Origin: Pseudomonas quercus
Lineage (GTDB): Bacteria; Pseudomonadota; Gammaproteobacteria; Pseudomonadales; Pseudomonadaceae
Assembly (NCBI RefSeq): GCF_012033695.1
Contig: NZ_JAAVJI010000003.1
Location: forward strand, 434,001-498,000
Length of the DNA: 64,000 nucleotides
Direction: 5' to 3'
Shown here: in pieces, positions 37,853-46,826 of the stretch
Layout: every line of letters starts with the position of its first letter
Position numbering within the stretch: position 1 is the stretch's first letter
Notes under the pieces: model-generated
Seen by the model: only the letters and a program-made list of their open reading frames with translations
Told to the model about the DNA's origin: nothing
Database searches by the model: none
Program-made: the position numbers and the translations under genes

Positions 37853-39535
37853 TCAGGTATCCAGGGTTCGGTATTTTTCACGAAGGTGATTACGTAATGC
37901 GACGGCGGCGAGATTCAACAGGGCGATGATCAGGACCAGCAGCAACGCCGTGGCATAGACGAGCGGGCGCGCTGCTTCCACGTTGGGGCTTTGAAAGCCC
38001 ACGTCGTAAATGTGAAAGCCCAGGTGCATGATCTTCTGGTCCAAGTGCAGGTAAGGGTAATTGCCGTCTACGGGCAAGGAAGGCGCCAGCTTCACCACCC
38101 CCACCAGCATCAGGGGCGCCACCTCACCTGCCGCCCGTGCAACCGCCAGGATCAACCCTGTCATGATTGCCGGGCTGGCCATGGGCAATACGATTTTCCA
38201 CAGGGTTTCGGCCTTGGTAGCACCCAGGGCCAAGGAGCCTTCGCGCAAGGAGCGAGGAATGCGGGCCAACCCCTCCTCGGTTGCCACGATGACCACGGGG
38301 ACTGCCAGTAGCGCCAGTGTCAAAGATGCCCAAAGCAGGCCAGGGGTGCCCAATGTGGGGGCTGGCAATGCTTCCGGGAAGAACAGCCGGTCCAGCGAGC
38401 CGCCGAGCACGTAAACGAAAAAGCCCAGGCCGAATACCCCGTATACAATCGCCGGCACACCTGCCAGGTTGTTCACGGCAATGCGTATCAGGCGTGTCAT
38501 CCAGCCTTGGTTGGCATATTCACGCAAATACACGGCCGCCAGCACGCCAAACGGCGTCACCACGACTGCCATCAGCAATGTCATCATGACCGTTCCGAAA
38601 ATTGCCGGGAACACCCCGCCTTCGGTATTGGCCTCCCGTGGGGCCGTACTTAGGAACGCCCACAGTTTGCTGATATAAAAACGGGCCTTTTCCAACACGC
38701 CCATGGCATTGGGCCGGTAAGCGTTAAGTACGTCGCTTAAATTAACCTCAAGCAGCCGCCCTTGTGCATCGCTCAGGGTGAGGCTGTCTCGGGAAGCCTG
38801 TTGCCTCAGGTCGTTCAACTGGGCTTCAAGCCCTTGGTAGCGGGCGTTGAGTGCGCTGCGCTCAGTGGCGATATCGGCTTGCGCCATGTCGCTTAGCTGC
38901 CCTTTGAGTTCAAGGCTTCGGCTTTGCAGCCGCAACCGCTCAAGCGCGTGATTGATGCCGCCCACCTCGTTTTTTTCAAGCTGGCTCAGCTGTGCGTTCA
39001 AAGCCTGAGCCCGCGCGAGCCGGGCCGGCAACTGGGCCCAGGCCTCTTCGCCTTCCGCCACTACCCGGCCCGCTTCGCGAAGGTCGGTTATGCGCCCGTA
39101 GGCATTTCCCCAGGCTTGGCGTTCCAGCGATACCAGTTCGGGAGGATATGCAGGGTGGGCCAGCCAACGGGTCACCACCCAATTGAAATCATTGCCGCCC
39201 AGGTCACGGTTGCCGGTCTTGATCAAGGCCCGGGTATCAGTGGCCTCGCGTTGGCCAGCCGACAGCGAGCCGGCTTCACGTGGTGGTGGCACCTGTTCCT
39301 GCTGTATCACTTCGCCAATCAGAGAGACCGCCGGCTGGCCGGGTGCTTCATAGGACGCTTGCATCAGGTCCGCGGGCCAGAAGTGGCCTAGCCCGCGTAT
39401 GGCGATAAGTGCCAGCAGCCCGAGGGTCATGATTAAGGCCACTGACACAGCACCCGCGCTGAGCCATACGCCGGGAGCACCACTGCGCACCCAGGCCGAA
39501 GGGGAAACCTTGCTCACGGCGCTATCCCTGCTCAC
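37853..39535 (-). CDS. pstA: Phosphate ABC transporter permease PstA, enlarged form
   Basis: A 560-residue permease, about twice the size of E. coli PstA. After the first membrane helix (about 26-50) comes an inserted region of about 250 residues (52-305), rich in Leu/Gln/Arg heptads and likely a periplasmic coiled coil. The normal permease core follows (306-560) with the ATPase-contact EAA loop SLREGSLALGATKAETLWKIVLP. The start GTG at 39535 overlaps the pstC stop (GTGA). Confidence 0.92.
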   Translation of the reverse strand: MSRDSAVSKVSPSAWVRSGAPGVWLSAGAVSVALIMTLGLLALIAIRGLGHFWPADLMQASYEAPGQPAVSLIGEVIQQEQVPPPREAGSLSAGQREATDTRALIKTGNRDLGGNDFNWVVTRWLAHPAYPPELVSLERQAWGNAYGRITDLREAGRVVAEGEEAWAQLPARLARAQALNAQLSQLEKNEVGGINHALERLRLQSRSLELKGQLSDMAQADIATERSALNARYQGLEAQLNDLRQQASRDSLTLSDAQGRLLEVNLSDVLNAYRPNAMGVLEKARFYISKLWAFLSTAPREANTEGGVFPAIFGTVMMTLLMAVVVTPFGVLAAVYLREYANQGWMTRLIRIAVNNLAGVPAIVYGVFGLGFFVYVLGGSLDRLFFPEALPAPTLGTPGLLWASLTLALLAVPVVIVATEEGLARIPRSLREGSLALGATKAETLWKIVLPMASPAIMTGLILAVARAAGEVAPLMLVGVVKLAPSLPVDGNYPYLHLDQKIMHLGFHIYDVGFQSPNVEAARPLVYATALLLVLIIALLNLAAVALRNHLREKYRTLDT

Positions 39536-41802
39536 AGTGACGAATACTGCTTGCGTAACCGTTGGCGGATCAGCTCCGCCACGGTATTCATTACAAAGGT
39601 AAACAACAGCAACACCAAGGCGGCAAGGAACAGCACGCGGTAATGGCTACTGCCTACTTCAGACTCCGGCATCTCTATGGCAACGTTGGCCGCCAGCGTA
39701 CGCATGCCCTCCAACAGGTTCAGGTCCATGATGGGCGTGTTACCCGTGGCCATGAGCACAATCATGGTTTCCCCTACCGCGCGGCCCATGCCAATCATCA
39801 GCGCCGAAAAGATGCCAGGGCTGGCCGTCAGCAGCACCACCCGCGTAAGGGTTTGCCAAGGTGTAGCGCCTAATGCCAGCGAGCCGAACGTGAGGCTGCG
39901 TGGCACGCTGAACACCGCATCCTCGGCAATGGAGTAAATCGTGGGAATGACTGCAAAGCCCATGGCAAAACCCACCACCAAGGCATTGCGCTGGTCGAAC
40001 GCCAGGCCCAAGGCATTGCTGAGCCAATGGCGCATGTCGCCGTCAAACAGAAGGTGTTCGAGCCAGGGGCTCACGGTAAGCGAGCTTATGCCTATGACCA
40101 GGATCACGGGTATGAGCAAGGCACTTTCCCATCCCTCTGGCACACTTAGGCGAAGCCGCAGCGGCATGCGGCTCCAGAGCAGCCCGAACAGCAAAATGCC
40201 CAACGGTGTTACAAGCAGGAGGCTGAACAGGCCGGGCAGGTGGCTTTCCACGAAGGGCGCCAGCACCAGGCCAGCAATCAACCCAAGGATAACGGTAGGC
40301 ATGGCCTCCATCAGTTCGATTACCGGCTTGACCTTGCGGCGCATGCCTGGGGCCATGAAGTAGGCGGTGTATACAGCCGCCGCAACCGCAAGGGGCGCCG
40401 CCAACAACATGGCGTAAAACGCTGCCTTCAATGTGCCAAACGCCAGGGGCGCCAGGCTCAATTTGGGCTCGAAATCCGCGTTCGCCGCTGTGGACTGCCA
40501 TAGGTATTCAGGCGCGTTGTAATGCTCGTACCACACCTTGTCCCACAGGGCGCTCCAGGAGACCTCCGGGTGAGGGTTGTGCACGTTGAACCGATGCAGC
40601 TCGCCTTGGGTTTCTATCATCACCCGGTCCGCCCGCGGCGAGAGTGCCAACAGGCCTGCGCTGTCGATCACAGGCTCCGCCAGCAACGTCCGGTGCGCCG
40701 TACTGTGAAACACGCCCAACCGGCCGCTTTCGTCCAGCGCGATAAAGCCTTTGCGGCGCTGCTCGGCCCGAATGCGGGCAATCGGCGCAGTGCCAAGGCG
40801 AAAGTCGCGGATATGGCTCAAACGAGGCTCACCGTCTGGGTCACGGGTCATGAACCACTGCCCTAGGGTCCCAGTATCGCTGCCCACCAACAGTGAAACG
40901 CCGCCTACCAGTTGCGCACTGGCGGTAACCCTGGCGTCTGCGCCTTCCAACAGCTTGTAGCGGCCATTGAGGGCGCGTTTGGGCAAGTCAAACACATCGG
41001 CATAGGCGCGCCCGTTTATCACGTACAACCACTGCTGACGGGGATCGATATAGAGGGCCTGCACAGAGGCGGTCAGCTGTGGCAGAACCACGGGGTGCTG
41101 TACCCAGGTGCCTGTGGCATCCGGTGCCAGGGTCAGCACCTGCAAGGTCGCGTTGTCCGTGCCGGCCAGTACCACACTGTCATCAGTAGCGCTCAGGCTC
41201 ACATGCTGTACGGGATGGCCCTGCTCATTCAACGTAAACAGTGCCCGCCCGTAGGGGTACTCCACTGAAGGCGCGATGGTTTTATGGTTATCTGGCCATA
41301 GGGTCTGGTACTGGTGCCGAAAGATCAGCACTTGGCCATTGCCCAGGCCCAATGCAACCAGCCCTTTGCCGGGCGGGTCCTGGGATACGGAAGCAACTGT
41401 CACGCCTGCTGGAATCGGCAATTGCACCCGGCTGACCACAGAGCCATCGCGGGTGCTGAAAAAGACGACTTCGCCTTGTGCGGACACGCGCATGGCCAGG
41501 CGATTCTGCTCCTCAAGCGTTAGCAGCACAGGCTGCCCCGCATCGGCGAGCCAAGGTGGTGAAAGCGGCGCCTTTGCCGTAAGGCTTGCACCTTGGAACA
41601 GCGGCGCAACTACATAAGCCAGATAAAAGAAGATCAAGGTAATGGCCGCGAGTACGGCTAGGCCGCCCACCCAAACGTAACCCTGGGTCAGGCGATCGAC
41701 GAGTGCTCGCACCCGGCGATGGCGTTGCATAGCCGGCGTATGGAAATCAATGCGTGCCAAGGGCATACCCGAGGCGATCTTGCGCGAAGCCGGATCTTTC
41801 AT
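39532..41802 (-). CDS. pstC: Phosphate ABC transporter permease PstC, enlarged form
   Basis: A 756-residue permease. One helix (about 45-69) is followed by a periplasmic region of about 380 residues (70-449) made of repeating beta-strand motifs (for example VALGLGNGQVLIFRHQ and VVLAGTDNATLQVLTLA), which looks like a WD40/beta-propeller. The C-terminal 307 residues are the standard permease with the EAA-like SLALGATPWQTLTRVV. Start choices are ATG 41802, ATG 41766, or GTG 41808; none has a strong ribosome site. A Pho box lies directly upstream. Confidence 0.92.
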   Translation of the reverse strand: MKDPASRKIASGMPLARIDFHTPAMQRHRRVRALVDRLTQGYVWVGGLAVLAAITLIFFYLAYVVAPLFQGASLTAKAPLSPPWLADAGQPVLLTLEEQNRLAMRVSAQGEVVFFSTRDGSVVSRVQLPIPAGVTVASVSQDPPGKGLVALGLGNGQVLIFRHQYQTLWPDNHKTIAPSVEYPYGRALFTLNEQGHPVQHVSLSATDDSVVLAGTDNATLQVLTLAPDATGTWVQHPVVLPQLTASVQALYIDPRQQWLYVINGRAYADVFDLPKRALNGRYKLLEGADARVTASAQLVGGVSLLVGSDTGTLGQWFMTRDPDGEPRLSHIRDFRLGTAPIARIRAEQRRKGFIALDESGRLGVFHSTAHRTLLAEPVIDSAGLLALSPRADRVMIETQGELHRFNVHNPHPEVSWSALWDKVWYEHYNAPEYLWQSTAANADFEPKLSLAPLAFGTLKAAFYAMLLAAPLAVAAAVYTAYFMAPGMRRKVKPVIELMEAMPTVILGLIAGLVLAPFVESHLPGLFSLLLVTPLGILLFGLLWSRMPLRLRLSVPEGWESALLIPVILVIGISSLTVSPWLEHLLFDGDMRHWLSNALGLAFDQRNALVVGFAMGFAVIPTIYSIAEDAVFSVPRSLTFGSLALGATPWQTLTRVVLLTASPGIFSALMIGMGRAVGETMIVLMATGNTPIMDLNLLEGMRTLAANVAIEMPESEVGSSHYRVLFLAALVLLLFTFVMNTVAELIRQRLRKQYSSL

Positions 41803-41824
41803 CCGCACACCCTAGCCGCCATTT

Positions 41825-41842
41825 ATGACAGAAACATGACAA
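41825..41842 (-). promoter_or_regulatory. Pho box upstream of pstC
   Basis: On the minus strand, TTGTCATGTTTCTGTCAT has two TGTCAT repeats 11 bases apart, nearly a perfect PhoB site. TAGGGT lies 10 bases downstream at 41809-41814 as a -10. The predicted RNA start is near 41802, very close to the possible pstC starts. Confidence 0.82.
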
Positions 41843-41883
41843 CTTTCCCTGTTGCTTGCTGCCATGTATCAGCTCCGATTCGA

Positions 41884-42903
41884 TCAGTTCGAAGAACCCA
41901 AGGAGGCTGCCCCTAGCCCGATATCGTTAAGCACTCGGCCTACTGACGCGGCAGGAAGTGGAATATAGCCGTCCCTTGCCACCAGCTGCTGGCCGCCCTG
42001 CGACAAGATGAACTTCAGGAACTCTGCTTCCAGGGGCGCCAAGGGCTGGTTAGGCACCTTGTTCACATAGACATAGAGGTAACGCGCTAGGGGGTAACTG
42101 CCGTTTACGGCGTTGGCCTCGGTGTCTTGGATAAAAGGCCCGCCTTCACTGCGGGCAAGCGGCACACTGCGCACACTGGCGGTTTTGTAACCGAACCCTG
42201 AATAGCCAATACCGTTGAGCGAGCCGCTGATGGCCTGCACCACAGAGGCCGACCCAGGCTGCTCATTTACGTTGGCCTTGAAATCGCCTTTGCATAAAGC
42301 CTGTTCCTTGAAATAACCGTACGTACCCGACGCCGAGTTGCGGCCGAACAGCTGCAGGGGCTGGCTGGCCAAGCTGCCAGTGTCGCCCAAGTCCTTCCAG
42401 TACCTGGCACCGGCTGTGGCACCGCACAAACGCGTAGCCGAGAAAATCGCATCCAGCTGCGCCATCGTCAGGCCTTTGATGGGGTTGTCCTTGTGCACGA
42501 AGATCGCGAGCGCATCAATGGCCACAGCGACAGCGGTAGGCTTATAGCCATACTTCTGTTCGAAGGCCTGCAGCTCCACATCTTTCATCTTGCGGCTCAT
42601 AGGCGCCAGGTTGGCTGTGCCTTGGACAAGCGCCGGTGGCGCCGTAGAAGAGCCGGCGGCCTGGACCTGAATAGTCACGTTGGGATAAATATGCCCAAAC
42701 GCCTCGGCCCAGAAAGCCATCAGGTTGGCGAGCGTGTCTGAACCTACACTGGTAAGGCTTCCGGCCACCCCAGCGGCCTTTTCATAGTGCGGCAAGGCAG
42801 GGTTGGCTTCAGGCAGGGTAACCACACGGGGTACATCAGCCCCCTGAGCAGTCACCTGCCAGGCTACCAGCGCACAGGCCGCCCATCGTCGCAGGAAGGT
42901 CAT
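41884..42903 (-). CDS. pstS: Phosphate-binding protein PstS
   Basis: A 339-residue periplasmic binding protein with a 22-residue signal peptide (ending TAQGAD). It has the N-terminal phosphate-loop [13 protein letters not shown], the SRKMKD segment near residue 105 and [11 protein letters not shown], which contribute phosphate contacts in this family. It hands phosphate to PstCA. The gene is 75 bases or more upstream of pstC in the same direction, and no Pho box is seen directly before it; an MFS gene ends 40 bases upstream. Confidence 0.93.
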   Translation of the reverse strand: MTFLRRWAACALVAWQVTAQGADVPRVVTLPEANPALPHYEKAAGVAGSLTSVGSDTLANLMAFWAEAFGHIYPNVTIQVQAAGSSTAPPALVQGTANLAPMSRKMKDVELQAFEQKYGYKPTAVAVAIDALAIFVHKDNPIKGLTMAQLDAIFSATRLCGATAGARYWKDLGDTGSLASQPLQLFGRNSASGTYGYFKEQALCKGDFKANVNEQPGSASVVQAISGSLNGIGYSGFGYKTASVRSVPLARSEGGPFIQDTEANAVNGSYPLARYLYVYVNKVPNQPLAPLEAEFLKFILSQGGQQLVARDGYIPLPAASVGRVLNDIGLGAASLGSSN

Positions 42904-42943
42904 GGCGTGCTCCAGGCAGCGGGCTGCAAGCGGCCAGTTTCCC

Positions 42944-44233
42944 TCACTGCCGGCGAGCCATTAGTGCAAGGCCTACGCAAAAGCCCAGTACACACAACCC
43001 AGCCACGTACCAAGCGGCGCCCATAGGGTTGCTTTTCATCAGCCAGGTCACGGCCAATGGCGTAAGCCCACCGAAGATGGCATAGGCCACGTTGTAGGAA
43101 AATGACAGGCCGGTGAATCGAACCGCAGGTGGAAAGGCTTTAACCATTACGTAAGGTACGGCGCCGATCACCCCAACGCACAAGCCCGTGACAGCGTACA
43201 GCGGAAAGAGCCAGTCCGGGTGCGCTTGCAGGCTGTGGTAGAAGGTCCAGGAACTTATCCCCAGCGCCAGGCTACCTAGCGTGAACACCCTGCCTGCACC
43301 GAAGCGGTCCGCCAGGCTACCTGCCATGATGCAGCCCAGGCTGAGCAGCACGATTGCCAGGCTGTTGGCCTGCAACGAGACCTTGGCAGGGAAGCCATAT
43401 ACCTTTTGCAGCAACGTAGGGGTCATGAGAATGACCACCACAATCCCTGCCGATAGCATCCACGTGAGCAACATGGACAGCACTACCGCCCCGCGGTGGT
43501 TACGCAATACGGTATTGAGCGGCATTTGATCGGCCAACGCCTTGCGTTGCTGCATCTCAGCAAAGATTGGCGTTTCATGCAGCCAGCGGCGCAAATACAC
43601 CGAGAACAGCCCGAACACGCCGCCCAGCACGAACGGGATTCGCCATGCGTAAGCGATGACTTCTTCGGGTGCAAACAGGCTGTTGATCAGCGTGGCTACC
43701 AACGACCCCAACAGAATGCCGCTGGTGAGGCCACAGGTCAGCGTGCCGCAGGCATAGCCGATGTTACGGCCCGGCACATGCTCAGACACAAATACCCAGG
43801 CACCTGGCACTTCACCCCCGATAGCAGCACCCTGAATCACTCGAAGTACCAGAAGCAATACCGGCGCGGCAAAGCCGATTTGCGCATAAGTGGGCAATAA
43901 CCCCATGCACAGGGTAGGCAAGGCCATCATGAAGATGCTCAAGGTGAACATTTTCTTGCGGCCCAGCAGGTCGCCGAAGTGAGCCATTACGATGCCACCC
44001 AGTGGGCGGGCCAAGTAGCCAGCAGCAAAAATGCCGAAAGACTGCATGCCTTTGAGCCACTCCGGCATGTCGGGTGGGAAGAACAGTTGGCTGACGACAA
44101 CAGCGAAGAATACAAAGATGACGAAGTCGTAGAATTCCAGCGCGCCCCCGAGGGCCGATAGCGACAATGTCTTGTAATCATTACGGTTCAGCGGGCGCGT
44201 AGACAGCGCGGCGCTGGAAGGCGCGGTGCTCAT
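42944..44233 (-). CDS. MFS transporter, metabolite:H+ symporter family
   Basis: A 429-residue MHS-type major facilitator with twelve helices. It has the [18 protein letters not shown] first loop, the [10 protein letters not shown] signature of loop 2-3 and [16 protein letters not shown] in helix 4/5. Proteins of this group take up organic acids, betaines or shikimate; the substrate is not known here. The start at 44233 follows AAGAGA by 9 bases. pstS follows 40 bases later, which suggests a shared transcript. Confidence 0.85.
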   Translation of the reverse strand: MSTAPSSAALSTRPLNRNDYKTLSLSALGGALEFYDFVIFVFFAVVVSQLFFPPDMPEWLKGMQSFGIFAAGYLARPLGGIVMAHFGDLLGRKKMFTLSIFMMALPTLCMGLLPTYAQIGFAAPVLLLVLRVIQGAAIGGEVPGAWVFVSEHVPGRNIGYACGTLTCGLTSGILLGSLVATLINSLFAPEEVIAYAWRIPFVLGGVFGLFSVYLRRWLHETPIFAEMQQRKALADQMPLNTVLRNHRGAVVLSMLLTWMLSAGIVVVILMTPTLLQKVYGFPAKVSLQANSLAIVLLSLGCIMAGSLADRFGAGRVFTLGSLALGISSWTFYHSLQAHPDWLFPLYAVTGLCVGVIGAVPYVMVKAFPPAVRFTGLSFSYNVAYAIFGGLTPLAVTWLMKSNPMGAAWYVAGLCVLGFCVGLALMARRQ

Positions 44234-44347
44234 GAGGTGCATTCTCTTGTTGATCGCATTCGGCAGCAGGCTGCGCCGGAACACAAGTACCGGCCGGGGG
44301 AAGATAGCAAATTGCTTTACCCTGCACATATATCTGTGATTGAACGG

Positions 44348-44376
44348 TTATGTACGGGCACATCGCTCTATATACT
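44348..44376 (+). promoter_or_regulatory. Candidate promoter of the thioesterase gene
   Basis: TTATGT (44348-44353) and TATACT (44371-44376) are 17 bases apart on the plus strand. They lie about 67 bases before the ATG at 44443 in the gap shared with the divergent MFS gene. A palindrome-like CACATATATCTGTG is at 44324-44337. Confidence 0.5.
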
Positions 44377-44442
44377 GGTCCCAATAGCTATAACTGATTA
44401 CTGCGTGATCATTTCGAAGTGATGGGTCCGAGGCCCCCCGGC

Positions 44443-44844
44443 ATGATTGAACTCGAACAAGAAGATCCTATTCCCCAAGGCGACCTCGCCTTGCAAATTA
44501 CGGCCTTGCCCAGGGAAACCAATGGCTTTGGCGATATCTTTGGTGGCTGGCTGGTGTCCCAGATGGACCTGGCAGGCACTGCTATGGCCAGCAAGGTAGC
44601 AGGTGGCCGTGTAGCGACCGTGTCCATTGACCGCATGGCGTTTCTGGTGCCGGTGCCAGTGGGGGCGCAATTGTCCTTCTACACCCAGACCCTGGAAATC
44701 GGGCGCAGCTCTATCCAGATGATGGTAGAAGTGTGGAGTGATGACCCCCTTTCCAGCGAATGGCGCAAGGTGACCGAGGCGGTGTTTGTCTTCGTGGCCA
44801 TCGATGGCAGCGGCCGCACGCGCAGTGTTCCGCCCAGGCGTTAA
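44443..44844 (+). CDS. Acyl-CoA thioesterase, YciA type
   Basis: A 133-residue single hotdog-fold enzyme. The motif NGFGDIFGGWLVSQMDLAGT includes the catalytic Asp and the family GG turn, and RVATVSIDRMAFLVPVPVG follows. YciA hydrolyses a broad range of acyl-CoAs. The ATG at 44443 gives the family N-terminus; an upstream in-frame ATG at 44419 is unlikely. A hairpin (TGAGAGTG at 44850-44857 with CACTCTCA at 44874-44881) follows it. Confidence 0.88.
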   Translation: MIELEQEDPIPQGDLALQITALPRETNGFGDIFGGWLVSQMDLAGTAMASKVAGGRVATVSIDRMAFLVPVPVGAQLSFYTQTLEIGRSSIQMMVEVWSDDPLSSEWRKVTEAVFVFVAIDGSGRTRSVPPRR

Positions 44845-44901
44845 ACTTGTGAGAGTGCCCGAGGTCAACGCCACACTCTCATCAGGTATCGAGGAAGCGA
44901 T

Positions 44902-45798
44902 ATGTCGACCCCTACGCTGGAAAAGCTCAAACAGGGCGAACTGGACATCTGGCAGGTAAAGACCGACCACGCGGAGCTGCTGGTGGCCGAGCAAGGCGCA
45001 CAGGTACTGAGTTACACGCGTACGGGCGAACAACCACTGATCTGGCTCAACGACCATGCCGAGTTCAAGCAAGGTAAGGCCATCCGCGCGGGCGTGCCTG
45101 TGTGCTGGCCATGGTTCGGCAACCTGGCGCGTAACCCGCAGGCTATTCAGGGCATGCGCGAAGGCACAGACGCCGCACCGTCCCATGGCTTGGTGCGTAC
45201 GCTCAAGTGGGCGGTAGATTCCCACGTTGAAGGCCAGAAAGTCACCCTGGTGTTCACCCTCCCCGAAGCCGACGGCCAGTTACCAGGATGGCCCCATGCC
45301 GCCCGCCTGGAACTCCGGATCGTACTGGATGAAACCCTGAGCCTTTCCTTGACTACGCTCAACCTAGGGGTGGAGCCACTGCACCTCAGCCAGGCCTTGC
45401 ATACGTATTTCGCCGTAAGCGATGTGCGCCAGGTGGCTGTTGAGGAGGTAGCAGGGCTGGAGTACATCGAAACGCTGGAAGACTGGGAGCAGCGTACCCA
45501 GGAAGGGCGTTTGGAAGTCACGGGTGAAACAGATCGCGTTTACCTCGACACCCCTGCGCGCCTTAGCATTGCCGACAGCGAATGGAAGCGTCGCATTCTT
45601 ATCGACACCCAAGGCTCGGCCAGTGCTGTCATCTGGAACCCCTGGATCGAACGGGCTGCCGCACTGCCCGATATGGATAACAATGGCTGGCAACGTATGT
45701 TCTGCATCGAAACCGCCAATGTGCTGGCCGACGCCAAAACCCTCGGCCCTGGCGAGTCTCATACGCTGGCCGTAACCATTTCCAGCGAGGCGTTGTAA
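44902..45798 (+). CDS. D-hexose-6-phosphate mutarotase
   Basis: A 298-residue aldose 1-epimerase-like protein of the YeaD group. It has PVCWPWFGN, SHGLVRTLKW with the catalytic histidine, and the later ALHTYFAVSDV, where the His lies. The catalytic glutamate would be in FCIETANVL. It interconverts the alpha and beta anomers of hexose 6-phosphates. It lies 57 bases after the thioesterase gene. Confidence 0.9.
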   Translation: MSTPTLEKLKQGELDIWQVKTDHAELLVAEQGAQVLSYTRTGEQPLIWLNDHAEFKQGKAIRAGVPVCWPWFGNLARNPQAIQGMREGTDAAPSHGLVRTLKWAVDSHVEGQKVTLVFTLPEADGQLPGWPHAARLELRIVLDETLSLSLTTLNLGVEPLHLSQALHTYFAVSDVRQVAVEEVAGLEYIETLEDWEQRTQEGRLEVTGETDRVYLDTPARLSIADSEWKRRILIDTQGSASAVIWNPWIERAAALPDMDNNGWQRMFCIETANVLADAKTLGPGESHTLAVTISSEAL

Positions 45799-45842
45799 CC
45801 GTTTCGGGCTTCTGCCTCCACAAGGCCGAGGCCGGGAACCTG

Positions 45843-45896
45843 GGATGACGCGGTACGGCGGCTAGCCGAGTTCGCCCGCTACGCAGGCTCCTACAG
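45843..45896 (-). repeat. Remnant of a Pseudomonas REP-type element
   Basis: Read on the minus strand the sequence starts CCTGTAGGAGCCTGCGTAGC and continues with GGGCGAACTCGGCTAGCCG. This looks like the common Pseudomonas REP (TGTAGGAGCNNNC...GCGAACNCGG) in form. It overlaps the stop codon of the DUF3299 gene. Identification is from memory of the repeat. Confidence 0.5.
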
Positions 45897-46424
45897 GTCC
45901 TTTTCTTCCACAACACGGACCTTGCTGGCATCCATCGCGTATGCAGCATCAGCAAGGTCGTTGTTTACCGTCTCTACTTTGAGCGTGCCAATGGCCCACA
46001 GGGGCGTATAGATATCGCTCAGCTTAAGCCCTTTAGGGTAGCGGATGAGGATAAGCTGGTTGGGCGGTGGCGGCGGAACGTGAATGCAGGCACCTGGGTA
46101 TGGCACCAGAAAGAACAGGGTGCTTCGTCCCTTGCTATCGGTTTCCAACGGCACAGGGTAGCCACCGATGCGAATGGTCTTGCCATTGAGGGCAGGTACT
46201 GTCTTGGTGGAGTACATCACCGCCGGCAGCCCCTTGGGGTTCTTCAATCCGCCTTTTGCAGTGAAAGCGCCATCGGCTTCCGGAGTGTTATGGTCGATTT
46301 CAGGCATGTCCTCCAGCGCCTTCTGGTCCGACTTCGGCATCAAGGCCAGCCAGTCGGTTTCCGGCGGTTCACCCCAGGCCAGGGTGCAAAAGGACAACAG
46401 GCAGGCAAGTAGAGCAGCGCGCAT
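45891..46424 (-). CDS. DUF3299 periplasmic protein
   Basis: A 177-residue secreted protein with a signal peptide of about 18 residues (ending TLAWG). The mature part has the DUF3299 pattern: KTIRIGGYPVPLETDSKG, FFLVPYPGACIHVPPPPPNQ with one cysteine, and a C-terminal WAIGTLKVETVNNDLADAAY. Members occur near metal-handling or ABC systems; no function is known. It is followed by a REP-like element. Confidence 0.85.
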   Translation of the reverse strand: MRAALLACLLSFCTLAWGEPPETDWLALMPKSDQKALEDMPEIDHNTPEADGAFTAKGGLKNPKGLPAVMYSTKTVPALNGKTIRIGGYPVPLETDSKGRSTLFFLVPYPGACIHVPPPPPNQLILIRYPKGLKLSDIYTPLWAIGTLKVETVNNDLADAAYAMDASKVRVVEEKDL

Positions 46425-46444
46425 GGCGGAAGCATCCGGAAGCA

Positions 46445-46465
46445 GGGGGCCAGATTCTAGCCCCC
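46445..46465. repeat. Small inverted repeat between yeaQ-like and DUF3299 genes
   Basis: GGGGGC (46445-46450) and GCCCCC (46460-46465) face each other across a 9-base loop. It has no T-run, so it may only be a weak pause or stem. Confidence 0.35.
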
Positions 46466-46481
46466 GGATTCGGAAAGGGTG

Positions 46482-46727
46482 TTAATCCTTTTTGATCATG
46501 CCGTAGATCACCAGCAGAACGATCGCGCCCACCAGTGCGCCAAGGAAGCCTGCGCCTTCACCTGCACGGTAGATGCCCAGTGCCTGGCCACCGTAGGTTG
46601 CCGCCAGCGAACCACCGATGCCGAGCAGGATGGTCATGATCCAGCCCATGCTGTCATCGCCAGGCTTGAGGAAACGTGCCAGCAGGCCAACGATGAAGCC
46701 GATTACGATAGTGCCGATGATACCCAT
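46482..46727 (-). CDS. GlsB/YeaQ/YmgE family membrane protein
   Basis: An 81-residue protein with three hydrophobic segments. It has the glycine-zipper-like GIIGTIVIGFIVGLLARFLKPG start, then GWIMTILLGIGGSLAATYGGQALGIY. The family (transglycosylase-associated) is small, induced under stress, and of unclear role. It ends TTAATCC before the DUF3299 gene. Confidence 0.9.
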   Translation of the reverse strand: MGIIGTIVIGFIVGLLARFLKPGDDSMGWIMTILLGIGGSLAATYGGQALGIYRAGEGAGFLGALVGAIVLLVIYGMIKKD

Positions 46728-46826
46728 GGATTAAGCCCCTTTTCTCAAGAACAAGGCCAGTAGCAGGGCTACCGGCGCCTTGCAATGAGAGGGCTGGGCT
46801 TTGCGGAGGTTCCGCCTCGGTGTGTA

